A stretch of DNA of 40,191 bases. Source: DASWHK01 sp036398215 (lineage in GTDB: Bacteria > Acidobacteriota > UBA890). Positions 30,662-39,396 of the stretch are shown here, one piece after another; position 1 is the first letter of the stretch; each line of letters begins with the position of its first letter. The notes beneath the pieces are model-generated. The model was given only the letters and a program-made list of their open reading frames with translations. It was not told the origin of the DNA and ran no database searches. The translations under genes were made by a program, and so were the position numbers. The DNA lies in contig DASWHK010000330.1 of NCBI GenBank assembly GCA_036398215.1, positions 1 through 40,191 on the forward strand. The letters run 5' to 3'.

Positions 30662-30664
30662 TAA

Positions 30665-33328
30665 TCAGAAGTCGAACGAGAGCTTGGCGCGCAGCTTTAT
30701 CGGCACGCTGTTGCGGAGGTCGCCGAAGAGCGGGCTGGCGAGATTGGAGACGACCTGCCGGGGGTTGTCGTGGCCGGTGACGTTGGAGACCTTGACGCCG
30801 GCGGTGATCAGGTAGCCGCGGATCTCCACCGCCTTGGTGGCCTGCACGTCGAGGGCGAAGAAATCGGGGAAGCGCTCGCGGTTGGCGTCGCCCGCGTAGG
30901 CCTGGCCCTCGGTGAAGACGCTGTAGGGAAACCCCGTATGCCATTCGACGACCGGCGTGAGCTGGACGCGGGCCGGCAGCTCCAGCGTCGCCCACGCCAC
31001 CACGCGATGGGGCGCGTCGAACGGACGCGGTCCCCGCCGGTTGGGCCGGAAGACGGCGCCCGGCGCCTCGCCCGCCAGCAGGGTGAAATCGTTGAGGTCT
31101 CCGAAGCTCGACGAGCGGACGTAGGAAACGACCACCTCGCCGCCGGTCGGGATGCGCCGGGCCGCGGTCAGCTCGACGCTCCAGGAGGTCGACCTGCCAC
31201 CGTTGGAGAGCAGCAGCGAGCCGGCGGGGAAGTCGGGGGTCTGCAGATAGCTCGCCAGCGGGTCGGCGCCGGGCGCCAGCCGCACCGAGCCCCCCTCGAC
31301 GCGGTCGGCGATGATGTCGTGGCCGCTGCGGCGGTACGAATAGCGGGAGCGGAACAGCCAGCCCGACCCTGTCCGGTGGCTCAACTCGGTGGTCAGCAGC
31401 AAGGTGCGGGGAGGGTCGAGCGCCGCCGCCCGCCGGGGAACGTACGCCGCCAGCCGCGGCCCGTCCGGCGTCGAGAAGGCGGTCTCGAGGCGCACCGGCA
31501 GCTCATCCCAGAGGAGCTCGCCGAGGTAGACGCGCCGGTAGATCAGGCCGGCGGCCGCCTTCAGCAGGGTCCGGCGATCGCCGGCGGGGTCGAAGGCGAC
31601 GCCCACCCGCGGCGCGATCCCGTGGTCGCCGGTCAACGAGTCGCCGCTGTACCGGAGGCCGAGGTCGAGCCAGAAGCGCTCGCTGCGCGTCCAGCGATCC
31701 TGCACGAATGCCGCCCACTCGTACTTGCTGCGGCGAAATGCGACGGGGGCGCCGAAATCGATCCGCTGCAGCAGGCGCCCGTCGCTGCCGTGCACCAGGA
31801 TCGCGTCGTTCTCGTAGGTGCCCCTCGTGTACAGGCGGTGCAAGTCGATCCCCATCTGCAGGACGTGCATGCTGTCGTCGCGGGAGATCCGGCGGCTGTG
31901 CACGACCTGGCTCTGGAAGTGCGTGGTTCGCCTGTCCTCGGCGTGGAACTGGTTGCCGCCGTAGCCGTCGGGCGTGACCTCGAAGGGATCCGGCCCCTGC
32001 GGGCCGGTGCGCAGGTCGATGCGATTGAACTGCAGCGTCGCTTCCAGCGAGCGGTCCTCGTCCGGCCGGAAGGCGTGGCGGACGAACAGCGCCTCGGCGC
32101 CGCGCTCGACGTTGAAGGTCGCCTCCGGCGGCGTAAGGCCGTCGAGGCCGACGTAGCGGTCGTCGCGGGGGAAGCTCAGGGCCGAAAGCGTGAAGCGGTG
32201 GCGGTCGTCGGGCTGCCAGTCGATCTGCACCATTCCGTTCCAGCCCTCCTCGCGGACATGGTCCTGGTCGGGGTCGCCGGGGATCTCGAAGACGTCGACG
32301 CGGTCGAAGTGATACTCGCCCGCCAGCGACAGGTAGGCCTCGCCCCCTTTCAAAGGCCCGCCGATCCGCAGGCGAGGCGAGGCGCCCTTGATGCCCCGGA
32401 TGGTGCCGTCCTCGATCCGTGGCCGCGGCAAGAAGCTGGCAACCCGCCAATCCCAGCTCTCGCCGCCCGCCAGCGTCCGCACGTCGATGACGCCGCCGGC
32501 GAAGTTCCCGTACTCCGCGGGCGCCAGGCCGGTGAACACGTCGATGCGGTCGATGGCCTCGATCGGCAGCCGCACGTCGAAGTTGCCCGAGTAGCCGTCG
32601 GTCAGGTCGACGCCGTTGAAGAGCAGCACCGAGTCGGCCGGCATGGTGCCGTCGATCGCGATCTCGCCCTTCGGCCCGCGCACGACGGTGGGCAGCAGCG
32701 GCAGCACCTCGAGCGCCTGCTCGGCCGGCAGCGGGAAGCTTTCGATGATCGTCCCCGGCAGGGCCCGCAGCCCCGAGGTCGCCTCGATGTCGGTCAGATC
32801 AGTGTCCGACACAGCCGGCGCCTGGGCCTGGACGATGACGTTCACCCTCATGGCCATGAGGCTCAACACCAGCGTCGTCTCGGTCCGCATCCCCGGGTTG
32901 ACCGTGACGTCGAGATCGCCGGCGGCGTCCACCTCGGGAAACTTGATCGACAGCCGGTATCTCCCCGGCAATAGCTGGGTGAAGGCAAAGCGGGCGTTGG
33001 CGCCGGACTGCTGGGTGCGGCTGGTGTCCTCCGGGAAGGGACCGACCAGCTCGACCGTCACGCCGCGCAGCGGGGTGCCGTCGAAGTCCACGGTCTCGCC
33101 GGTGATCTCGCCGAGCAGCGGCTGCGCCTGCGGGGTCGCCGGCGACATGGCCCAGGGGCCGGCCACTGCGTAGGGGGTCTGGCCGGCGCCCTCCCGTACC
33201 CCGTCCGCGACGGCGCGACCGTAGCCCTCAGCGACCGCCGGCATCGCGCCGGCGACGGCGAAAAGACCGGCCATCGCGACCGCCTGCCGCAATCCCGGCG
33301 AGCTGCTGGTTGTCGTCCGTGCCTTCAC
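30665..33328 (-). CDS. TonB-dependent receptor with carboxypeptidase-regulatory-like domain
   Basis: 887 residues when started at GTG 33328, which has AGGAG about ten bases upstream; GTG 33349 in the same frame is an alternative. The signal peptide (LRQAVAMAGLFAVAGAMPAVA) is followed by an Ig-like carboxypeptidase-regulatory domain (TVDFDGTPLRGVTVELVG ... LLPGRYRLSIKFPEV). A plug follows (TMPADSVLLFNGVDLTDGY and IEAIDRIDVFTGLAPAEYGNFAGGVIDVRT), then a long barrel ending in KLRAKLSFDF with C-terminal Phe. It probably imports or binds a large substrate using TonB energy; the substrate is unknown. Its stop lies next to the MITE-like element. Confidence 0.93.
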   Translation of the reverse strand: MKARTTTSSSPGLRQAVAMAGLFAVAGAMPAVAEGYGRAVADGVREGAGQTPYAVAGPWAMSPATPQAQPLLGEITGETVDFDGTPLRGVTVELVGPFPEDTSRTQQSGANARFAFTQLLPGRYRLSIKFPEVDAAGDLDVTVNPGMRTETTLVLSLMAMRVNVIVQAQAPAVSDTDLTDIEATSGLRALPGTIIESFPLPAEQALEVLPLLPTVVRGPKGEIAIDGTMPADSVLLFNGVDLTDGYSGNFDVRLPIEAIDRIDVFTGLAPAEYGNFAGGVIDVRTLAGGESWDWRVASFLPRPRIEDGTIRGIKGASPRLRIGGPLKGGEAYLSLAGEYHFDRVDVFEIPGDPDQDHVREEGWNGMVQIDWQPDDRHRFTLSALSFPRDDRYVGLDGLTPPEATFNVERGAEALFVRHAFRPDEDRSLEATLQFNRIDLRTGPQGPDPFEVTPDGYGGNQFHAEDRRTTHFQSQVVHSRRISRDDSMHVLQMGIDLHRLYTRGTYENDAILVHGSDGRLLQRIDFGAPVAFRRSKYEWAAFVQDRWTRSERFWLDLGLRYSGDSLTGDHGIAPRVGVAFDPAGDRRTLLKAAAGLIYRRVYLGELLWDELPVRLETAFSTPDGPRLAAYVPRRAAALDPPRTLLLTTELSHRTGSGWLFRSRYSYRRSGHDIIADRVEGGSVRLAPGADPLASYLQTPDFPAGSLLLSNGGRSTSWSVELTAARRIPTGGEVVVSYVRSSSFGDLNDFTLLAGEAPGAVFRPNRRGPRPFDAPHRVVAWATLELPARVQLTPVVEWHTGFPYSVFTEGQAYAGDANRERFPDFFALDVQATKAVEIRGYLITAGVKVSNVTGHDNPRQVVSNLASPLFGDLRNSVPIKLRAKLSFDF

Positions 33329-33486
33329 GTGGGACCCACTCCTGGCCACACGATACCGCGCGCCCGCCGCCAGCGGGTCAACAGGGGTGGGCGAGGCCCG
33401 ATCGCCTGGCGGCGCCCACCGGCGCCAGCGGGATCCTGGCGCCCGGAGGCGGGGGTCGTGGCCCTCGCACTCGCCCCTTCCCGGAA

Positions 33487-33515
33487 TTGCAAGCCCCCCG
33501 GCACCCCCTTAAGAT
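33487..33515 (+). promoter_or_regulatory. Promoter of tRNA-Gln
   Basis: TTGCAA (33487-33492) and TAAGAT (33510-33515) are separated by exactly 17 bp. The start would fall about six bases before the tRNA 5' end. Confidence 0.75.
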
Positions 33516-33527
33516 TGAAGGTCTGGC

Positions 33528-33602
33528 TGGGACGTCGTCCAATTGGCAGGACATGCGGCTCTGGACCGTAGAATCGGGGTTCGAGTCCCTGCGTCCCAGC
33601 CA
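33528..33602 (+). tRNA. tRNA-Gln (anticodon CTG)
   Basis: The acceptor stem is TGGGACG (33528-33534) with CGTCCCA (33592-33598), discriminator G and encoded CCA (33600-33602). The anticodon loop CTCTGGA has CTG at 33561-33563. The T-arm includes GGTTCGAGTCC. Seven T follow directly (33603-33609), probably a terminator tract. It differs from the two tRNA-Ser genes, which lack encoded CCA. Confidence 0.97.
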
Positions 33603-33642
33603 TTTTTTTGTCCGCAGGACCTTCCGGCGACGGCTGCGAAGG

Positions 33643-35073
33643 TTAGGCGGGCTCGGGCGCGGAGATCGAGCAGCCCTTTTCGTCGACCATCGGCAGGCCG
33701 GCGGCGGCCCAGGCGTCCATGCCGCCGGTGACGTTGAGCAGCCGTTCGTAGCCGTTGCGGGCCAGGACGCTGCTGGCCGTGCTCGAGCGCACGCCGCTGC
33801 CGCAGATCACCGCGACTTGCCGCTGCGGGTCGAGGTCGAGATCGTCGAGGCGCTCGCGCAGGTGCTTATGGCTCATCAGGCGGGCGCCCTCGATGTGGCC
33901 GTCACGCCACTCGGCGGGCTCGCGGACGTCCAGGACCTGGGGCGCGTCGCCGTCGGCGCTCTCGGTGAGGCCCCGGTGCAGCTCGTCGACGCCGATCTGG
34001 GGCACGGAGGCCAGCTCCTTGCCGGCCGCCACCCAGGCCTTGGTTCCGCCTTCCAGGTAACCGGCCACCCGCCGGTCGAGGCCGACGAACCCCATCTTGT
34101 GCACCGCCCGCTGCGCGGCCTCGGGGTCGCCGACCACAAGCACCAGCGGCGAGTCCGGCGGGACCACCCAGCCGACGCGCTGCTCGAACTCCGGGCTGCC
34201 GATCCAGACGCTGTAGGAGCCCGGCAGGTGGCCGGCGCCGAAATCCGCCGGCGAGCGGCCGTCGACGAGCAGGTGGCCGGCGGCGGCCAGCTCCTCGACC
34301 CGCGCCGTTTCGAGCGGCTCGGCGACCGGCTCCTGCATCGTCAGCGGCTGCTTGCCCTGGTTGATGGCGACGATGTTGAAGATATTGGCGGGGCGCGCCT
34401 GCTGGCCCTTGCTCATGAAGGCGATGAAGGCGTCGCGGCCGTCGAACTGCAGGGCGGGGTTGTAGCGCCTCTCGTAACCGAGCGTAGTGGCAACCTTGCC
34501 ACTGGTGACCCGCCCTCAGGTCGAGCCGGCGACGTGGCCGGGATAGACCTCGACGAAATCGGGCAGCTCGGCGAGGGCCGGGATGGCGACGTCCCAGATC
34601 ATGGCCGCGCCCTCCTCGCCGCCTTGGGCGAGGTCGGGGCGGGCGATGTCGCCGACCAGCAGGAAGTCAGCGGTCAGCAAGCACCAGGGCTCCTCGCCGC
34701 GGCTGTGGTCGATGACCAGCAGGTTGATCTGCTCGGGCCGATGCCCGGGGACATGCAGCACGCCGAGCGAGACGTCGTCCATCTCGAGCACGTCGCCGCC
34801 CTTGACCCGCCGCGCCTCGTAGCTGATGTCGGTGAGCTCGGGCAGGACCAGCTCGGCGCCGGCTTCCTTGGCCAGCCGCCGCGCCCCCGAGACGTGGTCG
34901 GCGTGGGAGTGCGAGTCGATGACGTAGCGGATCCGCGCGCCCTTCTTCTCGGCGAGCTTCAGGTACGGCGAGGGGTCCCACAGCGGGTCGAAGACGGCGC
35001 ACTCGCCGTTGCCGGCACCGATCATGTAGGCGGCGCAGCCGGTTTCGGCGCGGATCAGGGTCTCGAGCCACAT
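33643..35073 (-). CDS. Candidate selenoprotein: CstB-like persulfide dioxygenase-rhodanese with in-frame TGA (Sec186)
   Basis: Read as one 476-residue protein with selenocysteine at codon 186 (TGA 34516-34518). Residues 1 to about 240 form a metallo-beta-lactamase-fold persulfide dioxygenase: HSHADH (55-60), PGHRPEQ (His111), LTADFLL (Asp136) and YPGHVAGST before Sec (His180). About 255-350 is a rhodanese fold with no active-site Cys (VVGDPEAA), a pseudo-rhodanese. About 360-465 is an active rhodanese with the Cys424 loop CGSGVRS. This is the CstB order. Coding continues in frame beyond the TGA (GRVTSGKVATTLGYERRYNPAL), as in full-length homologues that carry Cys there, and a SECIS-like hairpin follows. 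The likely role is persulfide oxidation and sulfur transfer in sulfide handling. A nonsense mutation is the main alternative. Confidence 0.85.
34486..34503 (-). promoter_or_regulatory. bSECIS-like hairpin
   Basis: On the minus strand, twelve bases after the TGA, AGTGGCA pairs with TGCCACT around an AGGT loop: a perfect 7-bp stem with a guanine at the second loop position. The distance from TGA to the loop is 19 bases. This matches the general bacterial SECIS layout (short stem, loop with an early G, loop about 16-37 bases after UGA), as in E. coli fdhF, whose loop also starts AGGU. Confidence 0.82.
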
Positions 35074-35079
35074 GCGGCG

Positions 35080-35108
35080 ATTCTAGCCCGACCTTCGCAA
35101 TGGGTCAC
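35080..35108 (-). promoter_or_regulatory. Promoter of the selenoprotein gene, implying a leaderless mRNA
   Basis: On the minus strand, GTGACC (35103-35108) and TAGAAT (35080-35085) are spaced by 17 bp. The -10 ends six bases before ATG 35073 and there is no Shine-Dalgarno, so transcription would start at the initiation codon. Confidence 0.5.
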
Positions 35109-35183
35109 CGCGGCGGCGTGCGATGGCCCGCGAGTACCCTCGGCCTGCTAGGGCTTCGAACGAGAGGTATCCGGTACAGCCTC

Positions 35184-36482
35184 CTAGCGCCAGCTTTTCC
35201 GGCGCCCCCCGCCGTGCCCGGGCCGCCGTTTCCGACCGTTCTGCGGGCGCCCGGCGCCACCGCGTCGGGAAACCACGCCGCCGCCGCGACGGTTGTCCTG
35301 CCGCGAGAACCCGTTGCCGCCGCCCGCGTCGATGAGCTCGGCCTCGAAGCCGTCCACCGCTCGCCGTGCAATCGGGTTGCCGAGCTGGCGCTCGGTGGCG
35401 CGCAACCAGGCGCCGTCGTCGCGGGTCACGAAGGTCAGCGCCTGTCCCTCGCGCTCGGCGCGGCCCGTGCGACCGATACGGTGCGTGTACGCGTCCGGCG
35501 TATTCGGCACGTCGAAGTTGATGACGTACGAGACGCCGGACACGTCGATGCCGCGCGCCGCGATGTCGGTGGCCACCAGCACGTCGAAGAGGCGCTTGCG
35601 GAAGCCCTGCATCGCCCGGTCGCGCTGCGATTGCGACATGTTGCCTTGTAGCCCCACGGCGCGGTGGCCGGAGCGATCGAGCTGCTGCGCCAGCCGGCGC
35701 GCCCGGTGCTTGGTCCGCGTGAAGACGATCGCCGAGTTGCAACCGTCCTCGGCGAGAATGCGCTCCAGGAGATCGCGCTTGCGATCCTCGCGAACCGTCA
35801 CCAGCGCGTGCTCGATGGTCGTCGCCGGCCCGGCGTGATCGAGCTCGACGACCTGCGGGCTCTTCAGCAGCGCGCTGGCCAATCCCCTGATCTCCCTCGG
35901 CATGGTGGCCGAGAACAGCAGGTTCTGCCGCTTGGCCGGCAGCGCTCCGAGGATGCGCCGCACGTCGGGCAGGAAGCCCATGTCGAACATGTGGTCGGCC
36001 TCATCGATCACGACGCTCTCGATCGCGCCGAGGCGCAGCGCGCCGCGCCCCAGGAGATCGAGGATGCGGCCCGGGCAGCCAACGACGATGTCCGGGCGCC
36101 GCTGCAGGGCCTTGATCTGGCCGGGAATTGGCACCCCGCCGTAGAGGGTGACCGCCTGAAGATCGGTGAAGCGCGCCAGCGAGCGAATCTCGGCATGGAT
36201 CTGCGTCGCCAGCTCGCGCGTGGGAGCCAGCACCAGAGCCCGTGGATCGCCGCGGCGCCCGCGGGCCAGGCGGTGCAGCAGCGGCAGCGCGAAGGCCGCC
36301 GTCTTGCCGGTGCCGGTCTGGGCGAGGCCGAGGACGTCGCGGCCCGCGAGGGCCGCAGGAATCGTGTCGACCTGGATGGGTCGAGGCTCGAGAAAGCCCG
36401 CGGCGTGGATGCCGCGGAGGATGGGAGTGTCGAAGCCAAACCGGTCGAAGCCGGTGGCAGAAACGGGCACGGTCGAAGCCAT
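35184..36482 (-). CDS. DEAD-box ATP-dependent RNA helicase (RhlE-like)
   Basis: 432 residues from ATG 36482 (MASTVPVSATGFDRFGFD); the upstream open frame is not family-like. All helicase motifs are seen: Q-motif PRPIQVDTIP, Walker A AQTGTGKT, PTREL, DEAD within VIDEADHMFD, SAT, ARGIDV and HRIGRTGRA. The C-terminal tail of about 45 residues is rich in Arg and Gly (RRGGAGRPQNGRKRRPGHGG), typical of RNA-binding tails. It remodels rRNA or mRNA. The intergenic region upstream is long and no Shine-Dalgarno lies near the ATG. RhlE-type is the best guess. Confidence 0.95.
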   Translation of the reverse strand: MASTVPVSATGFDRFGFDTPILRGIHAAGFLEPRPIQVDTIPAALAGRDVLGLAQTGTGKTAAFALPLLHRLARGRRGDPRALVLAPTRELATQIHAEIRSLARFTDLQAVTLYGGVPIPGQIKALQRRPDIVVGCPGRILDLLGRGALRLGAIESVVIDEADHMFDMGFLPDVRRILGALPAKRQNLLFSATMPREIRGLASALLKSPQVVELDHAGPATTIEHALVTVREDRKRDLLERILAEDGCNSAIVFTRTKHRARRLAQQLDRSGHRAVGLQGNMSQSQRDRAMQGFRKRLFDVLVATDIAARGIDVSGVSYVINFDVPNTPDAYTHRIGRTGRAEREGQALTFVTRDDGAWLRATERQLGNPIARRAVDGFEAELIDAGGGNGFSRQDNRRGGGVVSRRGGAGRPQNGRKRRPGHGGGRRKSWR

Positions 36483-36989
36483 GTGGTGAGTTGCTACTCC
36501 ACTGCGTCGGCGCACGCTTGGCGCCACTACGCGGTTGTTGCGTTCCTGCCCGCACAACAGACGGGGGCAGATCGGATGATGGGAGGCGTGACCTCGAGAG
36601 AAGGTGGATGAGGTCCTGTTGCCGCCGCGATCGGGTCGTGGACCCGCGTCGCGCCACCATTTGGATGGCTGGATGGCACGACGCCACCTGGCCCGCCACT
36701 CCGGGCTCCGGGTCGCGCGGCAAGCCGCCGCGACCGAAGGGTCGGTCGCGCGTGTTGCCGTGGATGGAGTGTAGCACCAAATCGCCGCGGGGCCGACGAA
36801 TTCGGTCGATTGTTTCGAATCGAGCACCCGCGACGCCGAGCGCCCCGCAGCGGCCTGATACCCTTAGGAGAGCAAGACGATGCCAACGGTCGCACGGCGA
36901 CCGTCGTTCATCGTCCGAGATTGCCCCGCGCGTCGTCACGTTGACCCCCCATTCTGGGCGCCGTGCAACCCTTCGACAGGAGAAGCCAA
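36483..36989. other. Long divergent intergenic region
   Basis: 507 bp between the helicase and the small basic protein gene. It holds an inverted repeat TCGATT-6-AATCGA (36806-36823) and AGGAG before an ATG at 36880 whose frame is not convincing. It is probably leader and promoter sequence for both sides. No gene was called. Confidence 0.35.
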
Positions 36990-37205
36990 GTGGCACGAAA
37001 GCCCAACTACGACTTCGAACGCAACGCCCGCGCCAAGGCCAAGGCGGCCAAGCGCGAGGCGAAGAGACAGGCCAAGGCCGCCGCCAGGGCGAAGAAGGCC
37101 GGCGCGACCTCTACTGAAAGCACCGCCGACGATTCTTCGGTGCCCACCGACGCGTCGGCGGGCGGCAACGAGGATCGCCCCAGCAGTCCGCCGGCAAGCC
37201 CCTAG
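36990..37205 (+). CDS. Small Lys/Ala-rich basic protein
   Basis: 71 residues from GTG 36990 with AGGAG seven bases upstream. The N-terminus VARKPNYDFERNARAKAKAAKR runs into an alanine/lysine helix and then a Ser/Thr/Pro-rich disordered tail. Small basic proteins of this shape are widespread in bacteria, but I know of no assigned function. A role with nucleic acid is possible from charge only. Confidence 0.75.
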   Translation: MARKPNYDFERNARAKAKAAKREAKRQAKAAARAKKAGATSTESTADDSSVPTDASAGGNEDRPSSPPASP

Positions 37206-37236
37206 CAGGCCGAGGCGGAAGCGGGGAGGCTCACGT

Positions 37237-38544
37237 CTACGGCATTGCGCTTGGTCGGTCTCCTCGACGTGGTTCGCCGCGGCGAAGGACCTCCTGAACC
37301 GCCGGGCTTCCCTCGATCGACGCTGGCTGCTCCGCTCCGGCGGCGAGCAGCGCCTTGACGGCGGCGGCGTAGTCTCCGGTGCGGCAGTGCCAGCCGTGCT
37401 CGGAGCCGTAGACGGCCCAGCCGAGCGGAGTCGCGTCGAAGTCGGCGTCCTTGATTTCGAGCGGCGGCGCGAACCGCAGCAGGTCCTCGATCATCTCGAC
37501 GTTGCCGTGGAAGCCAGCCCAGTGCAGGGGCGTGGCGCCGTGCTGGCTGCGCGCATTCACGGGGAACCCACTCTCCAGCATCAGGCGGACCGCCGTCGTC
37601 TCGTTGTTGCGCGCCGCGTGCGGCAGGTGGCGGCGATCCATCTCGGTGAGACCGTGCATCATCTCCGGGTGATCGGCGCGCAGCATGCGCGCGGCGTCGC
37701 CGCCGCCCGACAGGCAGGCGTCGATCAGCAGGACGGCCAGGGGGCTCCGCTCGATCAGCACACGAAGGACGTCGTCGCGGCCGAACTTCCGCGCCACCCG
37801 GTGTGCCGTCGCGTAGAAGCCCAGGGTCCACTGGTAGATCGTGCCGCCGGCGCGCCCATCGATCATCGGAAAGTACTCGTCGCTGACGCAGGCGCGGATG
37901 CTCTCGGGATCGGCATCGAGCTCGCCGCGCACGCGGTCCGCATCGCCGAGCGCGATCGCCATCAGGATGTCGGTCTTGCAGCCGCGCGCGACCAGGAAGC
38001 GGGCCACGTCCTGGCGATCGCCGGTCATGTACTGGGTCGGGGTGGACTCGTGGTCGGTATCGAGGGCGTCGATGTCCGCCCCGTGATCGAGCAGGAACGC
38101 CGCGATCTCGACCGTGGCGGCGAAGTGGAGCGGCGTCTGGCCGTCGCCGCCGCGGGCGTGGACCACGCCGGGATCGCGCGCCACGAGCTCTCGCAGCGTC
38201 TCTAACATCCCCAGACGCGCGGCCGCATGCGCATCGACGATCGCGCCCCGCTCGATCGCGTGCGCGGCCAGCTCGGGGCTGCACCCATGCAGCAGCCCGA
38301 AGCCGCCCGCCCACCAGCGGCTCTTGGCGTTGAGATCGGCGCCGGCGGCGAGCAGGACGTCCAGCATCTCGGGGCTGCGGGCGTGCACGATCGCCGGCGA
38401 GTCGAAGGGCCCGACCGGCTTGTCGATCATCGCCTTGATCTCGAGATGCCGCTCCAGCAGCTCGCCGACCCGGCGCCAGTCGTCAGCGCGAAAGGCGCAG
38501 CGGATCTGCTCGAGCGGTTCTCTGGGATCGGACATCGAGCTCAT
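37237..38544 (-). CDS. Ankyrin-repeat protein
   Basis: 435 residues from ATG 38544, with AGGA seven bases upstream. Ankyrin repeats are clear at both ends: MLDVLLAAGADLNAKSR, GDGQTPLHFAATVEIAAFLLDHGADIDALD, and SQHGATPLHWAGFHGNVEMIEDLL. Divergent repeats lie between (RFLVARGCKTDILMAIALGDADRV; RVLIERSPLAVLLIDACLSGGG). There is no signal peptide or TM segment, so it is a cytoplasmic scaffold by prediction, with an unknown partner. Similar proteins are common in soil Acidobacteriota and Planctomycetes. Confidence 0.92.
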   Translation of the reverse strand: MSSMSDPREPLEQIRCAFRADDWRRVGELLERHLEIKAMIDKPVGPFDSPAIVHARSPEMLDVLLAAGADLNAKSRWWAGGFGLLHGCSPELAAHAIERGAIVDAHAAARLGMLETLRELVARDPGVVHARGGDGQTPLHFAATVEIAAFLLDHGADIDALDTDHESTPTQYMTGDRQDVARFLVARGCKTDILMAIALGDADRVRGELDADPESIRACVSDEYFPMIDGRAGGTIYQWTLGFYATAHRVARKFGRDDVLRVLIERSPLAVLLIDACLSGGGDAARMLRADHPEMMHGLTEMDRRHLPHAARNNETTAVRLMLESGFPVNARSQHGATPLHWAGFHGNVEMIEDLLRFAPPLEIKDADFDATPLGWAVYGSEHGWHCRTGDYAAAVKALLAAGAEQPASIEGSPAVQEVLRRGEPRRGDRPSAMP

Positions 38545-38782
38545 CTGGTTTCCTCGCCAGCCTTCGCGAGCCTGTCGGGGCGAAGATCATCGCCTCCTCG
38601 CCGCCCACCGCCGTGAACACGGCAGTATCGGCGGACAGCGGCGACCGCCCCCACAGAGTGTCCTCGGCTGCCGGGTATTATTGCCTCGCAGACCCGCTGC
38701 CGCGACCGCGGTCCAGAGACGGCCCACGTGCCCGGCCGAAATCCCGGCTTCAGCGCCAGGTTCGATCTGGATGCGATCCATG

Positions 38783-39367
38783 TCAGGCCAGGTAGGGTTC
38801 GAGCGCCGTGTCGATGTGGCGCGCTGCCCAACGGCGCGCCGATCCCTTGCGGAACACGGCCCAGGCGAGCAGCGAGCCCTGCGCCACGGTGAGCAGCACC
38901 GGAGCCAACCTCTTCGGGGAACAGCCCTTCATCTCTCCCGCGTCGATCGCCTCTTGGATGAGCTCCGCCACCGTGGACTCGTTGTCGACGGCGAGCTCTC
39001 TGGTCAGCTCGCGCAGCTCGGGATCGACGAGGTCGAGGTGGAAGGCGGCTAGATGGTTGGCGAGCTCGTCGGGGGTCTTCGCCATTGCGGCGAAGCAAAG
39101 GAGGAACTCGCGCAGGACGACCAGCGGCGAGCCGTGCTGGGCGCGCAGCTTCGCGACGTAGCCCCCTCCGGAGGATCGACCGCTCCTGCCCAGCGACAGC
39201 AGCAGCCCGCGCTTCGACCCGAAGCGCTGCACCAGCGTCGCCGGCGCCAGGCCGACCTCCTCGGCGACCAGCGCCAGCGTGAGCTTGGCCGGCCCAACGC
39301 GGCCGATCACCCGGCCGGTGGCGGCCAGAATTTCCTCGTCGTCGATCGTCCTTGGGCGCGGGCTCAT
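38783..39367 (-). CDS. TetR-family transcriptional regulator
   Basis: 194 residues from ATG 39367. The N-terminal helix-turn-helix is typical (AKLTLALVAEEVGLAPATLVQRFGSKRGLLLSLG). The C-terminal ligand domain has several helices ending ALEPYLA. It is transcribed from a strong-looking promoter at 39426-39454, with a 14-bp direct repeat over its start region, suggesting autoregulation. The reductase gene diverges from it and is the likely target. Confidence 0.93.
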   Translation of the reverse strand: MSPRPRTIDDEEILAATGRVIGRVGPAKLTLALVAEEVGLAPATLVQRFGSKRGLLLSLGRSGRSSGGGYVAKLRAQHGSPLVVLREFLLCFAAMAKTPDELANHLAAFHLDLVDPELRELTRELAVDNESTVAELIQEAIDAGEMKGCSPKRLAPVLLTVAQGSLLAWAVFRKGSARRWAARHIDTALEPYLA

Positions 39368-39396
39368 CGCTCATCCGGTCGCAATGCCGCGACCCG

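Noticed and set aside
33643..34416. Independent rhodanese gene starting at ATG 34416, with a separate MBL hydrolase ending at 34516
   Set aside because: The frame is continuous through the intervening 99 bp except for one TGA, the 33 codons before the ATG are protein-like, no Shine-Dalgarno supports a separate start, and a SECIS-like hairpin follows the TGA.
36880..38205. Long plus-strand frame with a good AGGAG before ATG 36880
   Set aside because: It runs antisense through the ankyrin gene and in a wrong frame over the small basic protein; the translation is Arg/Pro-biased.
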